A stretch of DNA of 46,447 nucleotides from Blastococcus sp. CT_GayMR20 (GCF_004570345.1 NZ_SPQM01000021.1:1-46447), one strand, 5' to 3'. Positions 7,943-16,337 are shown, counted from the stretch's first letter. Program-made: numbers and translations. The notes: a model not told the origin generated them from the sequence alone.

Positions 7943-8719
7943 TCATGCGTCTTCGGTGGCGGTCGCGGAGCGGCCGAGGTCTCGGTCTTTGAGTCGGTAG
8001 CTATCGCCCTTGAGGGAGATGACCTCGGCGTGGTGGACCAGGCGGTCGATCATGGCGGCGGCGACGACCTCGTCGCCGAAGACCTCGCCCCAGCGGCCGA
8101 AGGGCTTGTTGCTGGTCACGATCAGCGAGGCGCGCTCGTAGCGGGAGGAGACCAGCTGGAAGAACAGGTTGGCGGCCTCGGGTTCGAAGGGCACGTAGCC
8201 GACTTCGTCGACGACCAGCAGCGGGTAGCGGCCCAGCCGGCGGAGTTCGTCCTGCAGCCGGCCGGCGTGGTGGGCCTCGGCCAGCCGGGTGACCCACTCG
8301 GTGGCGGTGGCGAACAGCACCCGGTGACCGGCCTGGCAGGCCCGGATGGCCAGGCCGGTGGCCAGGTGGGTCTTGCCGGTGCCCGGCGGGCCGAGGAGCA
8401 GCACGTTCTCCTTCGCGGTGACGAAGTCCAGGGTGCCCAGGTGGGCGATCAGGTCCCGTTTCAGGCCGCGGGCATGGTCGAAGTCGAACTCCTCCAGGCT
8501 CTTGCGGGCCGGGAACCGGGCGGCCCGGATCCGTCCCTCGCCGCCGTGGGACTCGCGGGCGGAGACCTCCCGCTGCAGGCAGGCGATCAGGAACTCCTCG
8601 TGCGACCAGGACTGCTCGCGGGCCCGTTCGGCCAGCCGCGGCACCGCCTCCCGCAGGGTGGGTGCCTTCAGCGCGCGGGTCAGGAACGCCACCTCCGCGC
8701 CCAGGTCCCGGCCGCTCAT
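7943..8719 (-). CDS. istB: IS21 helper ATPase IstB
   Basis: A 258-residue AAA+ ATPase that assists the IstA transposase. It begins MSGRDLGAEVAFL at ATG 8719, overlapping the istA stop in an ATGA. The Walker A motif GPPGTGKTHLA is at about residues 107-117, Walker B LLVVDEVGYVPFE, sensor region IVTSNKPFGRWGEVFGD, and the family ending with DRLVHHAEVISLKGDSYRLKD. Length is normal. The ORF is intact even though its partner is broken. Confidence 0.96.
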   Translation of the reverse strand: MSGRDLGAEVAFLTRALKAPTLREAVPRLAERAREQSWSHEEFLIACLQREVSARESHGGEGRIRAARFPARKSLEEFDFDHARGLKRDLIAHLGTLDFVTAKENVLLLGPPGTGKTHLATGLAIRACQAGHRVLFATATEWVTRLAEAHHAGRLQDELRRLGRYPLLVVDEVGYVPFEPEAANLFFQLVSSRYERASLIVTSNKPFGRWGEVFGDEVVAAAMIDRLVHHAEVISLKGDSYRLKDRDLGRSATATEDA

Positions 8720-9953
8720 GCCACGCCCCCGTCGGTGAGGCCGAGGGCTGTGTCGTAGTCGCTCAGCGGCCGGATCTCCACCTCGGCGGGCGGGGCCGGG
8801 CGCAGCAGCCCGACCCGGGCCGCGCGCAGCGCCTTCGCGGCGGTGACGTGCTCGTCGGCGGAGATGGTCTGGTGCTTGGCCCAGATCCGGTCGTGGTCGG
8901 CCACGACCCGGCCGTCGCAGAACACCCGCACCCGGTGCAGGTCGGCGAGCACCTCGACCCGCCGGCCGATCACGCTCGGATGGACGGAGTAGTCGTTGCC
9001 GTCCAGCCGCACGTAGTGGTCCCGGGCCAGCCGCGTCGAGCAGCGCCACCCCGTCGCCGGGGCGACCGGCGGCAGCGGCAAACATCCGCTCCAGGTCGGC
9101 GGCGATCCGGTCGGTCGGCGCGCACCCCAGCGCCCGGCGGGTGCGGGTGTTCACCAGCCCCAGCCAGGTCGAGATCTGGGCGTTGAAGTCGGCCGGGCCG
9201 GTGAACGACCGGCCGGGCAGGAACGAGCGCTCCAGGTAGTCGTGCAGCCGCTCGACCAGGCCTTTGGCCTCCGGGTCGGCCGGTCGGCAGATCAGCACCT
9301 TCGTGGCCAGGGTGCCGCGGAAGCCTGGCACTCGGCGGTGAGCTCCGAGCGGCCGCCGCGCCAGCGGCCGACCGCTCCCTCGCCGTCCCAGACCAGCACC
9401 CGCGGCACCGCGCCGAGCCCGGCGAGCAGCTGCCACCAGCCGGCGAACAGGTCCTCCGCGGTCCGGGAGGGGATCAGCACCGCGGCCGCCCAGCGGGAGT
9501 AGCCGCAGACCATGGTCAGCACCGGCAGCTGTTTGGCCGTCCGGCTCTGACCGGACCCGACCGGCAGCGTGATCGGCGGGAACCACAGGTCGAACTGGGC
9601 GATCTCGCCGGCCACATAGGCGGTCCGGGACGCCGGATCCGGCGGCAGATACACCGGCCGCAGCTCGGCCACCCGCTTCTTCAGCACGGTCATCGACCTG
9701 CTCCAGCCGATCCGCTCGGCGATCACCGTCACCGGCATCGTCGGGAACGCCTGCAGCAACTCCCGGATCCGCGGCTCCACCTCATCCACCGCCGACCCTC
9801 GACTGGTGCGCTCATACCTCGGCGGCTGGTCGCTGCGCAGGGCCGTCCGAACCGTGTTCCGCGAGACCCCCAGCACCCGCGCTACCTGCTTGATCGGATG
9901 CCCTCGGCCCGATGCAGCCGGCGGATCTCCGCCCAATCCTCCACGGACAACAC
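8716..9953 (-). pseudogene. istA: IS21 transposase IstA, broken by three frameshifts
   Basis: Start GTG 9953 gives VLSVEDWAEIRRLHRAEGI, the usual IstA helix-turn-helix start, continued as IKQVARVLGVSRNTVRTALR. A missing C near 9900 shifts the frame. The DDE catalytic core (QFDLWFPP, VWDGEGAVGRW) follows. A second missing C near 9327 interrupts TAECQA/FRGTLATK, and one extra T near 9077 interrupts DLERM/LPLPPVAP before the C-terminal domain ends at TGA 8716. Each of the three can be restored by a single base. All are spread over conserved regions, so this is decay (or assembly error), not programmed frameshifting. Confidence 0.92.
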
Positions 9954-10051
9954 CTCGTCCCTCCCCGGCTCGGCTCGAGCCAGGGTCTCGGGAGGGGGTC
10001 AAATTTCAACCGTCGCGAGGGGGTCAGTTTTCAGGCGCCGTCGACACTCTC

Positions 10052-10579
10052 CTAGGCCTGGGCTGCCGACGCCGACCAGTCCCGGCGAACCGACGACCCG
10101 GCACGTCTAGAGCCCGCCTGCCGCCGTCGCCAAGCAACGCGCTTCGTTCCCGCGTGTCTCGACCAGAGGATCAAGCGCAGCGCCCCCCTCGCGAGGGTCG
10201 AAGTTCTGTTGGACTCGACTGAGGTCGTCTTACGCGGCGACCGCCGACGACCTCCCCTCGGGCACCTGTCGTACCGATTGCGCTCAATAACGCCCGTGAG
10301 TGTCCGGAGGGGTCGACTCCCCGGAGGCAGTCCCATGTCATCGATCCGCGCCGTCTGCTGTCACCAACGTCCGTGGTCGGTACACCCAGCCTCGATCTTT
10401 CGTGATCGGGCGATGTCTGCGGGGTCGTCGGCGTAGGTGAGCGCGGCGCGCCGGGAGTCCTGGCGACGGTGCCTGCGACACGCCGTGCGAGCCGCAGCGT
10501 TCTGTCGGACCGCGCCCGTACCGTTTCTTCCTGATAGGGGCTCGTCCGGGCTCAGCCGCTTCGATCACGGAGGCAGTCA
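10052..10579. other. Stretch between IS21 and the IF2_N gene
   Basis: No gene is clearly supported. A 33-codon ORF starts at ATG 10334 (MSSIRAVCCHQ) after a GGAGGCAGTC sequence, and the same GGAGGCAGTC recurs in front of the IF2_N gene at 10569. This may be a partial duplication of the start region. Otherwise I see nothing. Confidence 0.35.
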
Positions 10580-11257
10580 ACGCGCGCGATCCGAGTTCAT
10601 GAGCTTGCCCAGCATTTCGGCATCGACAGCAAGGTCCTGTTAGCCCTACTCAAGGAGCGGGGCGAGTTTGTGAAGAGCGCCGCCAGCACGCTCCCGCTCC
10701 CCGTCGTCCATGCCCTCTGCAGGGAGCACAACAAGCCCCTGCCCGGAGTACCCGGGTCCCCGCGCCAGTCCTCGCGTCGGCCGCCGGCCGGGACTTCCCC
10801 GCAGCCCGTGCCCCGACCGGCAGCGACCCACACTCCACCGCGCGGCCCCGCGGCGGGCCCCCGCGGGCAGGCAGCCCAGCCGGCACCGGTTGCGCCTTCG
10901 CACCGCACGTCCGACGACCACGAGGACCCATTGGACCTCGCCGCACTGTTGTTCGACATCGACCGCAGCTCACTGCGACCCGCTGCGCGGCCCCGTCCGC
11001 CACACGGTCGGACTTACGAGCCGCTGACGCGCTGGCGCCAGCATTTGTTCTCCGACGTAGAGGAGCGCGCCTGGACATCGCGCGGCATCAATGACCCGGA
11101 TCAGGCCTTCCGGCTCCTGGACTTGGGCCTGACCCCCCGCGTCCTGGACATCTCCGTGGACGGCCAGACGGTGTCTGGATGGCTGAGAAGCGGCGAAAGC
11201 CCCGGGTCGGTGGTCGCCCGACTACGAACCAGGGGCCGCTGGGAACAGCAGGCCTGA
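10580..11257 (+). CDS. IF2_N-domain protein of unknown function, with an ACG at the expected start
   Basis: About 225 residues. Residues 1-45 ([20 protein letters not shown], then [18 protein letters not shown]) match the small helical N-terminal domain of translation initiation factor IF-2, found also on unrelated actinobacterial proteins. A proline-rich linker (50-110) follows, then a C-terminal region (about 130-225) that I do not recognise, with [24 protein letters not shown] and [17 protein letters not shown]. The frame has no ATG/GTG/TTG before the domain. GGAGG at 10569-10573 stands 6 nt before ACG 10580, exactly where the initiator is expected, so either ACG is used or the start was lost; GTG 10670 would cut off most of the domain. 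It lies next to the TetR/FliG cassette. Confidence 0.65.
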   Translation, partial: TRAIRVHELAQHFGIDSKVLLALLKERGEFVKSAASTLPLPVVHALCREHNKPLPGVPGSPRQSSRRPPAGTSPQPVPRPAATHTPPRGPAAGPRGQAAQPAPVAPSHRTSDDHEDPLDLAALLFDIDRSSLRPAARPRPPHGRTYEPLTRWRQHLFSDVEERAWTSRGINDPDQAFRLLDLGLTPRVLDISVDGQTVSGWLRSGESPGSVVARLRTRGRWEQQA

Positions 11258-11621
11258 CTCTCACCAGCCAGAGGTCTGGCTCACGCCCGGGAACAGCTTG
11301 CCCCATCAGCTCGGCGCAATTGTCCTCGGCGTCGGAGAAGCCTGGCATAAGCCCCCAGCCCCATCTGGGAACTAGCGTGCCGCCCGCCTTGTCGGTCCCC
11401 CAGGAGCCTCAACGCCGCGAGACAACGCCGTTCGGGCCCACAAAGCCCAGCGGATCGCGCAAGCCGTCAGCCCTCCCGACGGAGATCATCGGGACTCGGG
11501 CCGCCAGTCACCGGCAGTCTCCGGCTGTCTCCAGGCAAGGCAAAAAGTCGCTGTGCTCGGATCAATCTGGTGTAGCGCCGCCTGGCGCCTCGATCCGTCG
11601 GGAACAAGCCAATGTCAACGC
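11258..11621. other. Convergent intergenic stretch
   Basis: The stretch lies between the ends of the IF2_N gene and the TetR gene. No further gene is supported on either strand. Confidence 0.4.
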
Positions 11622-12266
11622 TCAGGGGCTCGGCGGCCTGGTGGCACCCCGAAGTAGTGGGATCATGACCTGCTCGACGACCGCCCTCACAAGTTCCTCA
11701 TCGAGGGCGGCGCCCGTTATGAGCCAACGCTGGATGATGATCCCCGGGCCTGCTTCGGCTGCTACGGACGTAGCCGCATCGGGTGTGATGTCGCCGCGCT
11801 CCACGGCGCGACGAAACACTTCAGTGAAGGCCGCGCTCCATCGGTCGAGCGGCCCGTGCCGGTATGCATCGAACAGTGCTGGATTCTCATGGAGTATGCC
11901 GATGAGCGCGCGATTGGCACGCCCTACCGGGCCGGCGAGGAGGTCGGCGATCGAAGTCAGAAGGATGACGAGGTCGTCGCGAAGCCAGCCGGTGTCCGCG
12001 AGCACGAGCCCGGCAACGCTTTCCATGTCGATGTAGCTCACCAGCAAGTCGGCCTTGCTGGACCACCGTCGGTAGATCGCGGCCTTCCCTACACCTGCAG
12101 TCATGGCCACTTCGTCCATGGTCAGCCTGCTGTAGCCGACCTCGGCCAGGACTTGCACCACCGCGGCCCTAATCGCCTCGTCCTTCGCGGGGTCCAGCGG
12201 GTAGGCACTGCACCGGGTTCGTCGCGATGTCGGCACTGATGACTGAGCAGGTGCATCGTTCGTCAC
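11622..12266 (-). CDS. TetR-family transcriptional regulator (first of two paralogues)
   Basis: A 214-residue DNA-binding repressor-type protein. I place the start at GTG 12266 (VTNDAPAQSSVP), because the upstream extension is low-complexity and the operator-like repeat lies there. The TetR HTH is complete: DEAIRAAVVQVLAEVGYSRLTMDEVAMTAGVGKAAIYRRWSSKADLL. The C-terminal ligand domain (ALIGILHENPALFDAYRHGP, GDITPDAATSVAAEAGPGIII) is close to that of the protein at 15296-15928, so the two are paralogues bracketing the FliG cassette. It is transcribed divergently from the 12449 gene and probably controls it and itself. Confidence 0.9.
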   Translation of the reverse strand: MTNDAPAQSSVPTSRRTRCSAYPLDPAKDEAIRAAVVQVLAEVGYSRLTMDEVAMTAGVGKAAIYRRWSSKADLLVSYIDMESVAGLVLADTGWLRDDLVILLTSIADLLAGPVGRANRALIGILHENPALFDAYRHGPLDRWSAAFTEVFRRAVERGDITPDAATSVAAEAGPGIIIQRWLITGAALDEELVRAVVEQVMIPLLRGATRPPSP

Positions 12267-12288
12267 AAGATCGACTCTAATTTGTGAC
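12262..12288. promoter_or_regulatory. Inverted repeat at the TetR start, candidate operator
   Basis: GTCACAA (12262-12268) and TTGTGAC (12282-12288) are perfect inverted half-sites separated by 13 nt, overlapping the GTG start of the TetR gene and lying in the divergent region to the FliG cassette. The position fits autoregulation; the binding protein is inferred. Confidence 0.55.
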
Positions 12289-12448
12289 TCTCCGTAGCGT
12301 TCTGCCCGCTCATGCCTCCGCATACCGCGACACGCAGCGGGCCGCGGAACCGCTGCGTTCCGTGAGGTTAAGCTCACTCTCCGTGTTATCGCCTGGTCCT
12401 CCCGCAGATGCTTCAGCCATCTAGGACTGCGGTTACCCGGAGGCAAGC

Positions 12449-13027
12449 ATGGGACTCCGCTTCACGTGGGAGTCACCGAGTTGTCGACTCGTACTCTGCG
12501 CAGTTCTCAGTGCGCTCGCGGAGCTTGGCCATGCCGGTCTGACGCTGGAAGAAATCCAGGCTCGTGCCGGGGCGGCCGGCCAGGGCCTGGAGCAGTCGGA
12601 TCTCGACGAAGTCGTCGTCGTGGCCTTGCAGCATGTCCGCCTGTTTCCCGTCCCCGAGGCCACCGGATCGCTGAGAGGTGACCTTCTGCGGCTCCTCGAA
12701 ACGTGGTTGGGAAATCGAGGACCCGACGAGCGCGTGATCGCCGCCGTGCTCAGCGCAGCGGAGTGGAACCCCGGACTCAGAGTCGCGGTGATCGAGGCGT
12801 TCGATCGGCCCCTTGCGCAGGCCGTCGGCGCACTCCTGGCCCGGGCAACCGGCGACGGGGCGGCACAGCCGGAGCGCATACAAACGCTGAACTGGATCCT
12901 TCGGGGGCTGGCGCTCAACCGCCTGAGGGCTGTCGACGCGCGGACGCTCGTGGACCTTCATCAGTTGGTTGATCACCTGCTCGATGGCCTTGCCCCAGGG
13001 GGCGGTGGATCCCCGTGCCGGACGTGA
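12449..13027 (+). CDS. TetR-like protein with an altered DNA-recognition helix
   Basis: A 192-residue protein starting at ATG 12449 with a GGAGG site 6 nt upstream. The first helices follow the TetR pattern (AVLSALAELGHAGLTLEEIQARAG), but where TetR proteins have a recognition helix ending in YRRW, this one reads AAGQGLEQSDLDEVV. The C-terminal part (GSLRGDLLRLLETWLG, then AEWNPGLRVAVIEAFDRP, LNWILRGLALNRL) is TetR_C-like. It is the first gene of a three-gene cassette, overlapping the next gene by 13 nt. It may be a ligand sensor that no longer binds DNA canonically, or bind through altered contacts. Confidence 0.75.
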   Translation: MGLRFTWESPSCRLVLCAVLSALAELGHAGLTLEEIQARAGAAGQGLEQSDLDEVVVVALQHVRLFPVPEATGSLRGDLLRLLETWLGNRGPDERVIAAVLSAAEWNPGLRVAVIEAFDRPLAQAVGALLARATGDGAAQPERIQTLNWILRGLALNRLRAVDARTLVDLHQLVDHLLDGLAPGGGGSPCRT

Positions 13028-13944
13028 GCCGTCAAGCGTGGTCCGCCGCTCAACGGGGATTGCGCACCGCTCGCCTGGCACTGCGCTACTTCCAGTGCCG
13101 CAGGCGAGCCTGGCGTGGGCCGGTCGGCACGTGGCTGGGCAAGCTGGTCCCCTTCGCATTGGTCGGCGGCATGTTGGTGGTCCTCGGGGTAGGGAACTAC
13201 AGGGCCCAGCGGCTCGATCAGGATGCGGTCTCGCCGTCCTCCCCGTCCGGGCCCATGACCGAGTCACCATCCGAGCAAAGTGGGCCCTTGGCTGGTGCGC
13301 CCCCATCGTGGGCTCGTGACGTACAGGCAATCCCCGAGGCCGCTGCCGCGCCGCGGCTGCCGGATCTCGGCTTCCGGGACCTTCCGGACCTCGCGGCGCC
13401 AGCCCCGAGGCAGGCTGTACCCGGGAACCGCGCCGTTCCGGATGGGGGCCCTTCCCTGTCGACGGACCTGAGGCCCGCGGCCTGCCTCCTCGCCGCGGCC
13501 TCGGTCGCGCTGGCAGCAACCGCCGTACGACGTCGACAGCGGGCAACCCGACCCCAGGCGACGACGGCCTTGGCCGAGGACATTGACACATCAGCACTCG
13601 AAGCCGAAAAGCAGCGCCGAAGGGGACAAGGCGAGGCGGACGCTCAGGCAATCGACGCGGGAGTGCCGAGCGCTGGGGGTTCATCACCCGCCGGCGACGT
13701 TTCCACCGACGCGGCCGGCCCGGAACGCACGGGCGAGAACGTGCCGCCGCCCGATGAACCAGCCCCTGAATCGTTCCCGGCCGAGGAACCCGACGCAGAG
13801 ATCGCCTCCCGCCCCGCGGCCGGAGACCCAGTTCATGAAGCCGCGGCGCCGTCCCGTGAGTCGTCAGAAGGCAGGTCGCACGCGATGGGTAGTCGCAGTC
13901 GAGTCGTCCTCTTTGCGAAGGAAGACGATCCGTGGGGGCGGTGA
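13015..13944 (+). CDS. Two-TM protein with long acidic Pro/Ala-rich tail, partner of the FliG homologue
   Basis: A 309-residue protein with no recognised family. The N terminus is basic and helical (RQAWSAAQRGLRTARLALRY), followed by a hydrophobic segment VPFALVGGMLVVLGVG (about 46-61). A Ser/Pro-rich loop leads to a second hydrophobic segment ACLLAAASVALAATAV (about 155-170), then a long acidic, proline-rich, low-complexity tail ending SRVVLFAKEDDPWGR. It overlaps the upstream gene and the downstream fliG-like gene by 13 nt each, so all three are translationally linked. By position it could anchor the FliG homologue at the membrane, as FliF does, but no FliF similarity is seen. Confidence 0.7.
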   Translation: MPDVSRQAWSAAQRGLRTARLALRYFQCRRRAWRGPVGTWLGKLVPFALVGGMLVVLGVGNYRAQRLDQDAVSPSSPSGPMTESPSEQSGPLAGAPPSWARDVQAIPEAAAAPRLPDLGFRDLPDLAAPAPRQAVPGNRAVPDGGPSLSTDLRPAACLLAAASVALAATAVRRRQRATRPQATTALAEDIDTSALEAEKQRRRGQGEADAQAIDAGVPSAGGSSPAGDVSTDAAGPERTGENVPPPDEPAPESFPAEEPDAEIASRPAAGDPVHEAAAPSRESSEGRSHAMGSRSRVVLFAKEDDPWGR

Positions 13945-15101
13945 CAGCCGAGCCTCAGGTGAGCCGAGGGTCCGGCAGGGCCGGCGACGCCACGCCACGC
14001 CTGAAGCTCTTACAGCGCGCTCGGCAGACCAACGGTCTGGCGAGCGATTCGGCCTCACCCCTGAAAGTCGACACTCCCCCTCCATCCGCGCTGGCCCCGC
14101 GGCCGCAGTTGTCTGGTTTACGCAAGGCCGCGCTGTTCTTGGCGCAAATGGCCACCGATGAGGCCGCCCTGGTCCTGACGCACTTGCGACCCAGCGAGGT
14201 CGAAATGCTCGCCCGAGAGCTGCTGGCTTTGGGCGCGGTCGAGGTCGCTGACGTGGAAGACGTCATGACCGAACTTCATGCCCTTCTGCGCGGTGGGCAG
14301 TTGTACGGCCAGGGCGGCGAGGAGTTTGCCCGCGAGATACTCGCGGCAGGTTTCGGCGACGCGAAGGCCGAGGAGCTCGTCGCCCGAGTGAATGCCGTCT
14401 ACACCGAGGTGCCGTTTGGGTCGCTGAGGAACGTCGACGTCCGTCAGCTCGTCACCTTCCTCAAGGACGAGCACGCGCAGATCATCGCCCTGGTCCTCGC
14501 GCACCTCACCGCCGCGCAGTCCGCCGAGGTCCTCTCCGGCTTCGCACCGGAGCAGCAGGCCGAGGTCGCCCACCGGATCGCCACGATGGACCGCACCTCC
14601 CCGGAGATGGTCCGACTGGTCGAGGAGGAGCTGGGCCGCCGGATGGGCTCACTGCTGCGAGAAGAGAGCGCCGAGGTCGGCGGCGTCGCAGCCCTGGTCG
14701 AGATCATCAACCGCTCGCCGCGGCCGACCGAGCGCTCCATCCTCGAGTGGCTGGACAACACCGACCCCGAGCTCGCCGAGCAGGTCCGTTCGCAGATGTT
14801 CGTCTTCGAGGACATCGTCACCATCGACGACCGCTCCCTGCAGCAGGTGCTGCGCGAGGTCGAGGCCAACGACCTGGCCACGGCGCTCAAGGGTGTCCGG
14901 CCCGACGTCCGCGACAAGGTCGTGCGGAACCTCTCCGAGCGCGCCGCCGAAAACCTCAACGAGGAGATCGAGCTGCTCGGCTCGGTGCGCACCCGCACCG
15001 TCGAGGAAGCCCAGGCCAAGGTCGTCGCCGCCATCCGCACGCTGGAGGCCTCGGGTGCGCTCACGATCAACCGCGGGGACGACGAAGAGCTGATTGCGTG
15101 A
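13932..15101 (+). CDS. fliG-like: FliG-like flagellar motor switch protein, isolated from other flagellar genes
   Basis: A 389-residue protein: about 55 extra N-terminal residues, then all FliG domains. FliG_N is LSGLRKAALFLAQMATDEAA onwards. The middle domain carries EHAQ (about residue 180) in place of the usual EHPQ. The C-terminal domain has MFVFED (about 288-293) and an armadillo-like end. The charged residues of the torque helix are kept: Lys in ALKG, Arg in LSERAA, two acidic residues (EE for DD) in NLNEEIELLG and Arg in SVRTR. It should be able to bind a FliF-like anchor and a FliM-like ring, but none is nearby. The C-terminal half has much stronger G/C-ending codon bias than the N-terminal third. 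Confidence 0.88.
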   Translation: MGAVTAEPQVSRGSGRAGDATPRLKLLQRARQTNGLASDSASPLKVDTPPPSALAPRPQLSGLRKAALFLAQMATDEAALVLTHLRPSEVEMLARELLALGAVEVADVEDVMTELHALLRGGQLYGQGGEEFAREILAAGFGDAKAEELVARVNAVYTEVPFGSLRNVDVRQLVTFLKDEHAQIIALVLAHLTAAQSAEVLSGFAPEQQAEVAHRIATMDRTSPEMVRLVEEELGRRMGSLLREESAEVGGVAALVEIINRSPRPTERSILEWLDNTDPELAEQVRSQMFVFEDIVTIDDRSLQQVLREVEANDLATALKGVRPDVRDKVVRNLSERAAENLNEEIELLGSVRTRTVEEAQAKVVAAIRTLEASGALTINRGDDEELIA

Positions 15102-15295
15102 CCGAAACACCGACGGCCGCAGCATGTCGCCGCAGCCGAGAACCCGGGCGGCTGGCTGAGCCTTCCGGCGGAGTCCGAAAATATCCACGGGAAGTTGGAA
15201 AGCGGCCGGCCGGCAGCCGAGCCTCCTCCGCAGCGATGATCCCGGATCACATCTAGCGGGTCGCGTCAGCAATCGGCGGTGCGCCGCGCAGGGAT
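15102..15295. other. Convergent gap after the fliG-like gene
   Basis: Nothing is seen here except possible terminator-like GC-rich hairpins; no gene is supported. Confidence 0.3.
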
Positions 15296-15928
15296 CTAAC
15301 GCGCCATCAGCAGAGGCAGCATGACCTCGTCGACGACGGCTACTGCGAATTGCTCGTCGAGCCGTTCACCCCGGACAAACCAGCGTTCATAGAAGATTGC
15401 TGGACCCGCCTGCGCCGCCACGGAATTGCAGATTCCAGGGCTCAACTCCCCACGATCGGCCGCACGGCTAAGGACCTCCGCGTAGGTCTTATCCCAACAG
15501 GCTAAGGGCCCTCGCCGATAGGCCACCGCAATGGCCGGCTCATCGACGGAGGCGCCAATCAACGCTCGCGTGGCACGTCCGGCAGGGGACTCGAGAATAT
15601 CGGCCATGGTTGTCATGAGGCCCAGAAGATCTTCCCGCAGCGTCCCAGTGTCTATTACCGTTATGGCATCATCGCTGGCGGCCTCTAGGAAGCTCACGAG
15701 CAGGTCAGCCTTGCTAGACCACCGTCGGTAAATCGCACCCTTGCCAACGCCGGCGGCCAAGGCCACCTCGTCCATCGTGAGGCCGCGGTAACCCAGTTCC
15801 GCTAGAACCTGGAAGACGGCTCCGGCGATTGCCTTGTCCCTGGACGGATCCAGAGCCTGTCGCCGCGCGTCCCGCGTCCGAGCGGGCCCAGCCGCACTCG
15901 GGCGCAGAAAGCCGTCACTAACAGTCAC
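15296..15928 (-). CDS. TetR-family transcriptional regulator (second paralogue)
   Basis: A 210-residue repressor-type protein from GTG 15928 (VTVSDGFLRPSAAG). The HTH is complete (AVFQVLAELGYRGLTMDEVALAAGVGKGAIYRRWSSKADLL). The C-terminal half follows the same pattern as the protein at 11622-12266 (ALIGASVDEPAIAVAYRRGP, GELSPGICNSVAAQAGPAIF). A longer start at ATG 15970 is possible. Two GTCAC copies in GTCACTAACAGTCAC at its start (15915-15928) resemble the GTCAC half-site of the other paralogue, so both may act on related operators around the FliG cassette. Confidence 0.88.
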   Translation of the reverse strand: MTVSDGFLRPSAAGPARTRDARRQALDPSRDKAIAGAVFQVLAELGYRGLTMDEVALAAGVGKGAIYRRWSSKADLLVSFLEAASDDAITVIDTGTLREDLLGLMTTMADILESPAGRATRALIGASVDEPAIAVAYRRGPLACWDKTYAEVLSRAADRGELSPGICNSVAAQAGPAIFYERWFVRGERLDEQFAVAVVDEVMLPLLMAR

Positions 15929-16040
15929 GATCGGACCGTAGCGGGCGACCGTGGAACCCTGCAGTTCCATGAACCCGCTGGTCAGGCGCCAGTTATCGAT
16001 GACAACCCCGGGTAGCGGGGCACACTATTGCCCCCGATTG

Positions 16041-16337
16041 ATGGTTGCTCAGGGCAACCGAAAGTGTCAGTGTGCCGCGGTGCACAGACGGGTTGACCCC
16101 AACCGGCTAGCCCACGAGCTTCGCAAGCTCAACGACCCTCACCGACCACCCGTGCCCGTAAAGGCCACGCTGCCCGACGCAAAATCGTCCTTGGGCCTGC
16201 TCCTTGGTTGGTGTCCCAACCGCACAGGCCACGACCGGGCGCTGCGGGGGCTGATTCTCGTCATCCGGGAGTACGCCCCGGGATTTACGGAGGATTGGCT
16301 TGGTTGGCTGACAGCCGACCGCATCGACTTGCTCTGA
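16041..16337 (+). CDS. Small hypothetical protein, weakly supported
   Basis: A 98-codon frame from ATG 16041 (MVAQGNRKCQCAAVHRRVDPN) with a plausible helical C-terminal part (RALRGLILVIREYAPGFTEDW). No family is recognised. Codon use is less biased than in clear genes, and there is no strong ribosome-binding site. A hairpin GGTTGC/GCAACC overlaps the first codons. It may be a genuine island gene or chance. Confidence 0.3.
   Translation: MVAQGNRKCQCAAVHRRVDPNRLAHELRKLNDPHRPPVPVKATLPDAKSSLGLLLGWCPNRTGHDRALRGLILVIREYAPGFTEDWLGWLTADRIDLL

Larger units (their letters stand above)
7884..10046 (-). mobile_element. IS21-family insertion sequence, 2163 bp, with 5-bp target duplication
   Basis: The element encodes istA and istB in tandem on the minus strand. 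Its ends start 5'-TGTC and are inverted relative to each other for about 55 bp, each containing a subterminal GCGACGG(Y)YGAAAWTTGACCCCCTC-like block. The element is bounded by the direct repeat CTCTC (7879-7883 and 10047-10051). Sharp ends and an identical target duplication suggest recent insertion, although istA carries three frameshifts and the copy should be unable to move by itself. Confidence 0.93.

Noticed and set aside
7928..8758. Plus-strand open frame of 276 codons
   Set aside because: It is antisense to istB and has no family.
7943..9586. One 547-codon frame covering istB and part of istA
   Set aside because: It joins an istA frame after the second frameshift with istB by chance open reading; the real istB starts at 8719.
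8716..9953. Programmed frameshifting in istA
   Set aside because: There are three shifts at non-slippery sites inside conserved domains; IS21 istA does not need frameshifting.
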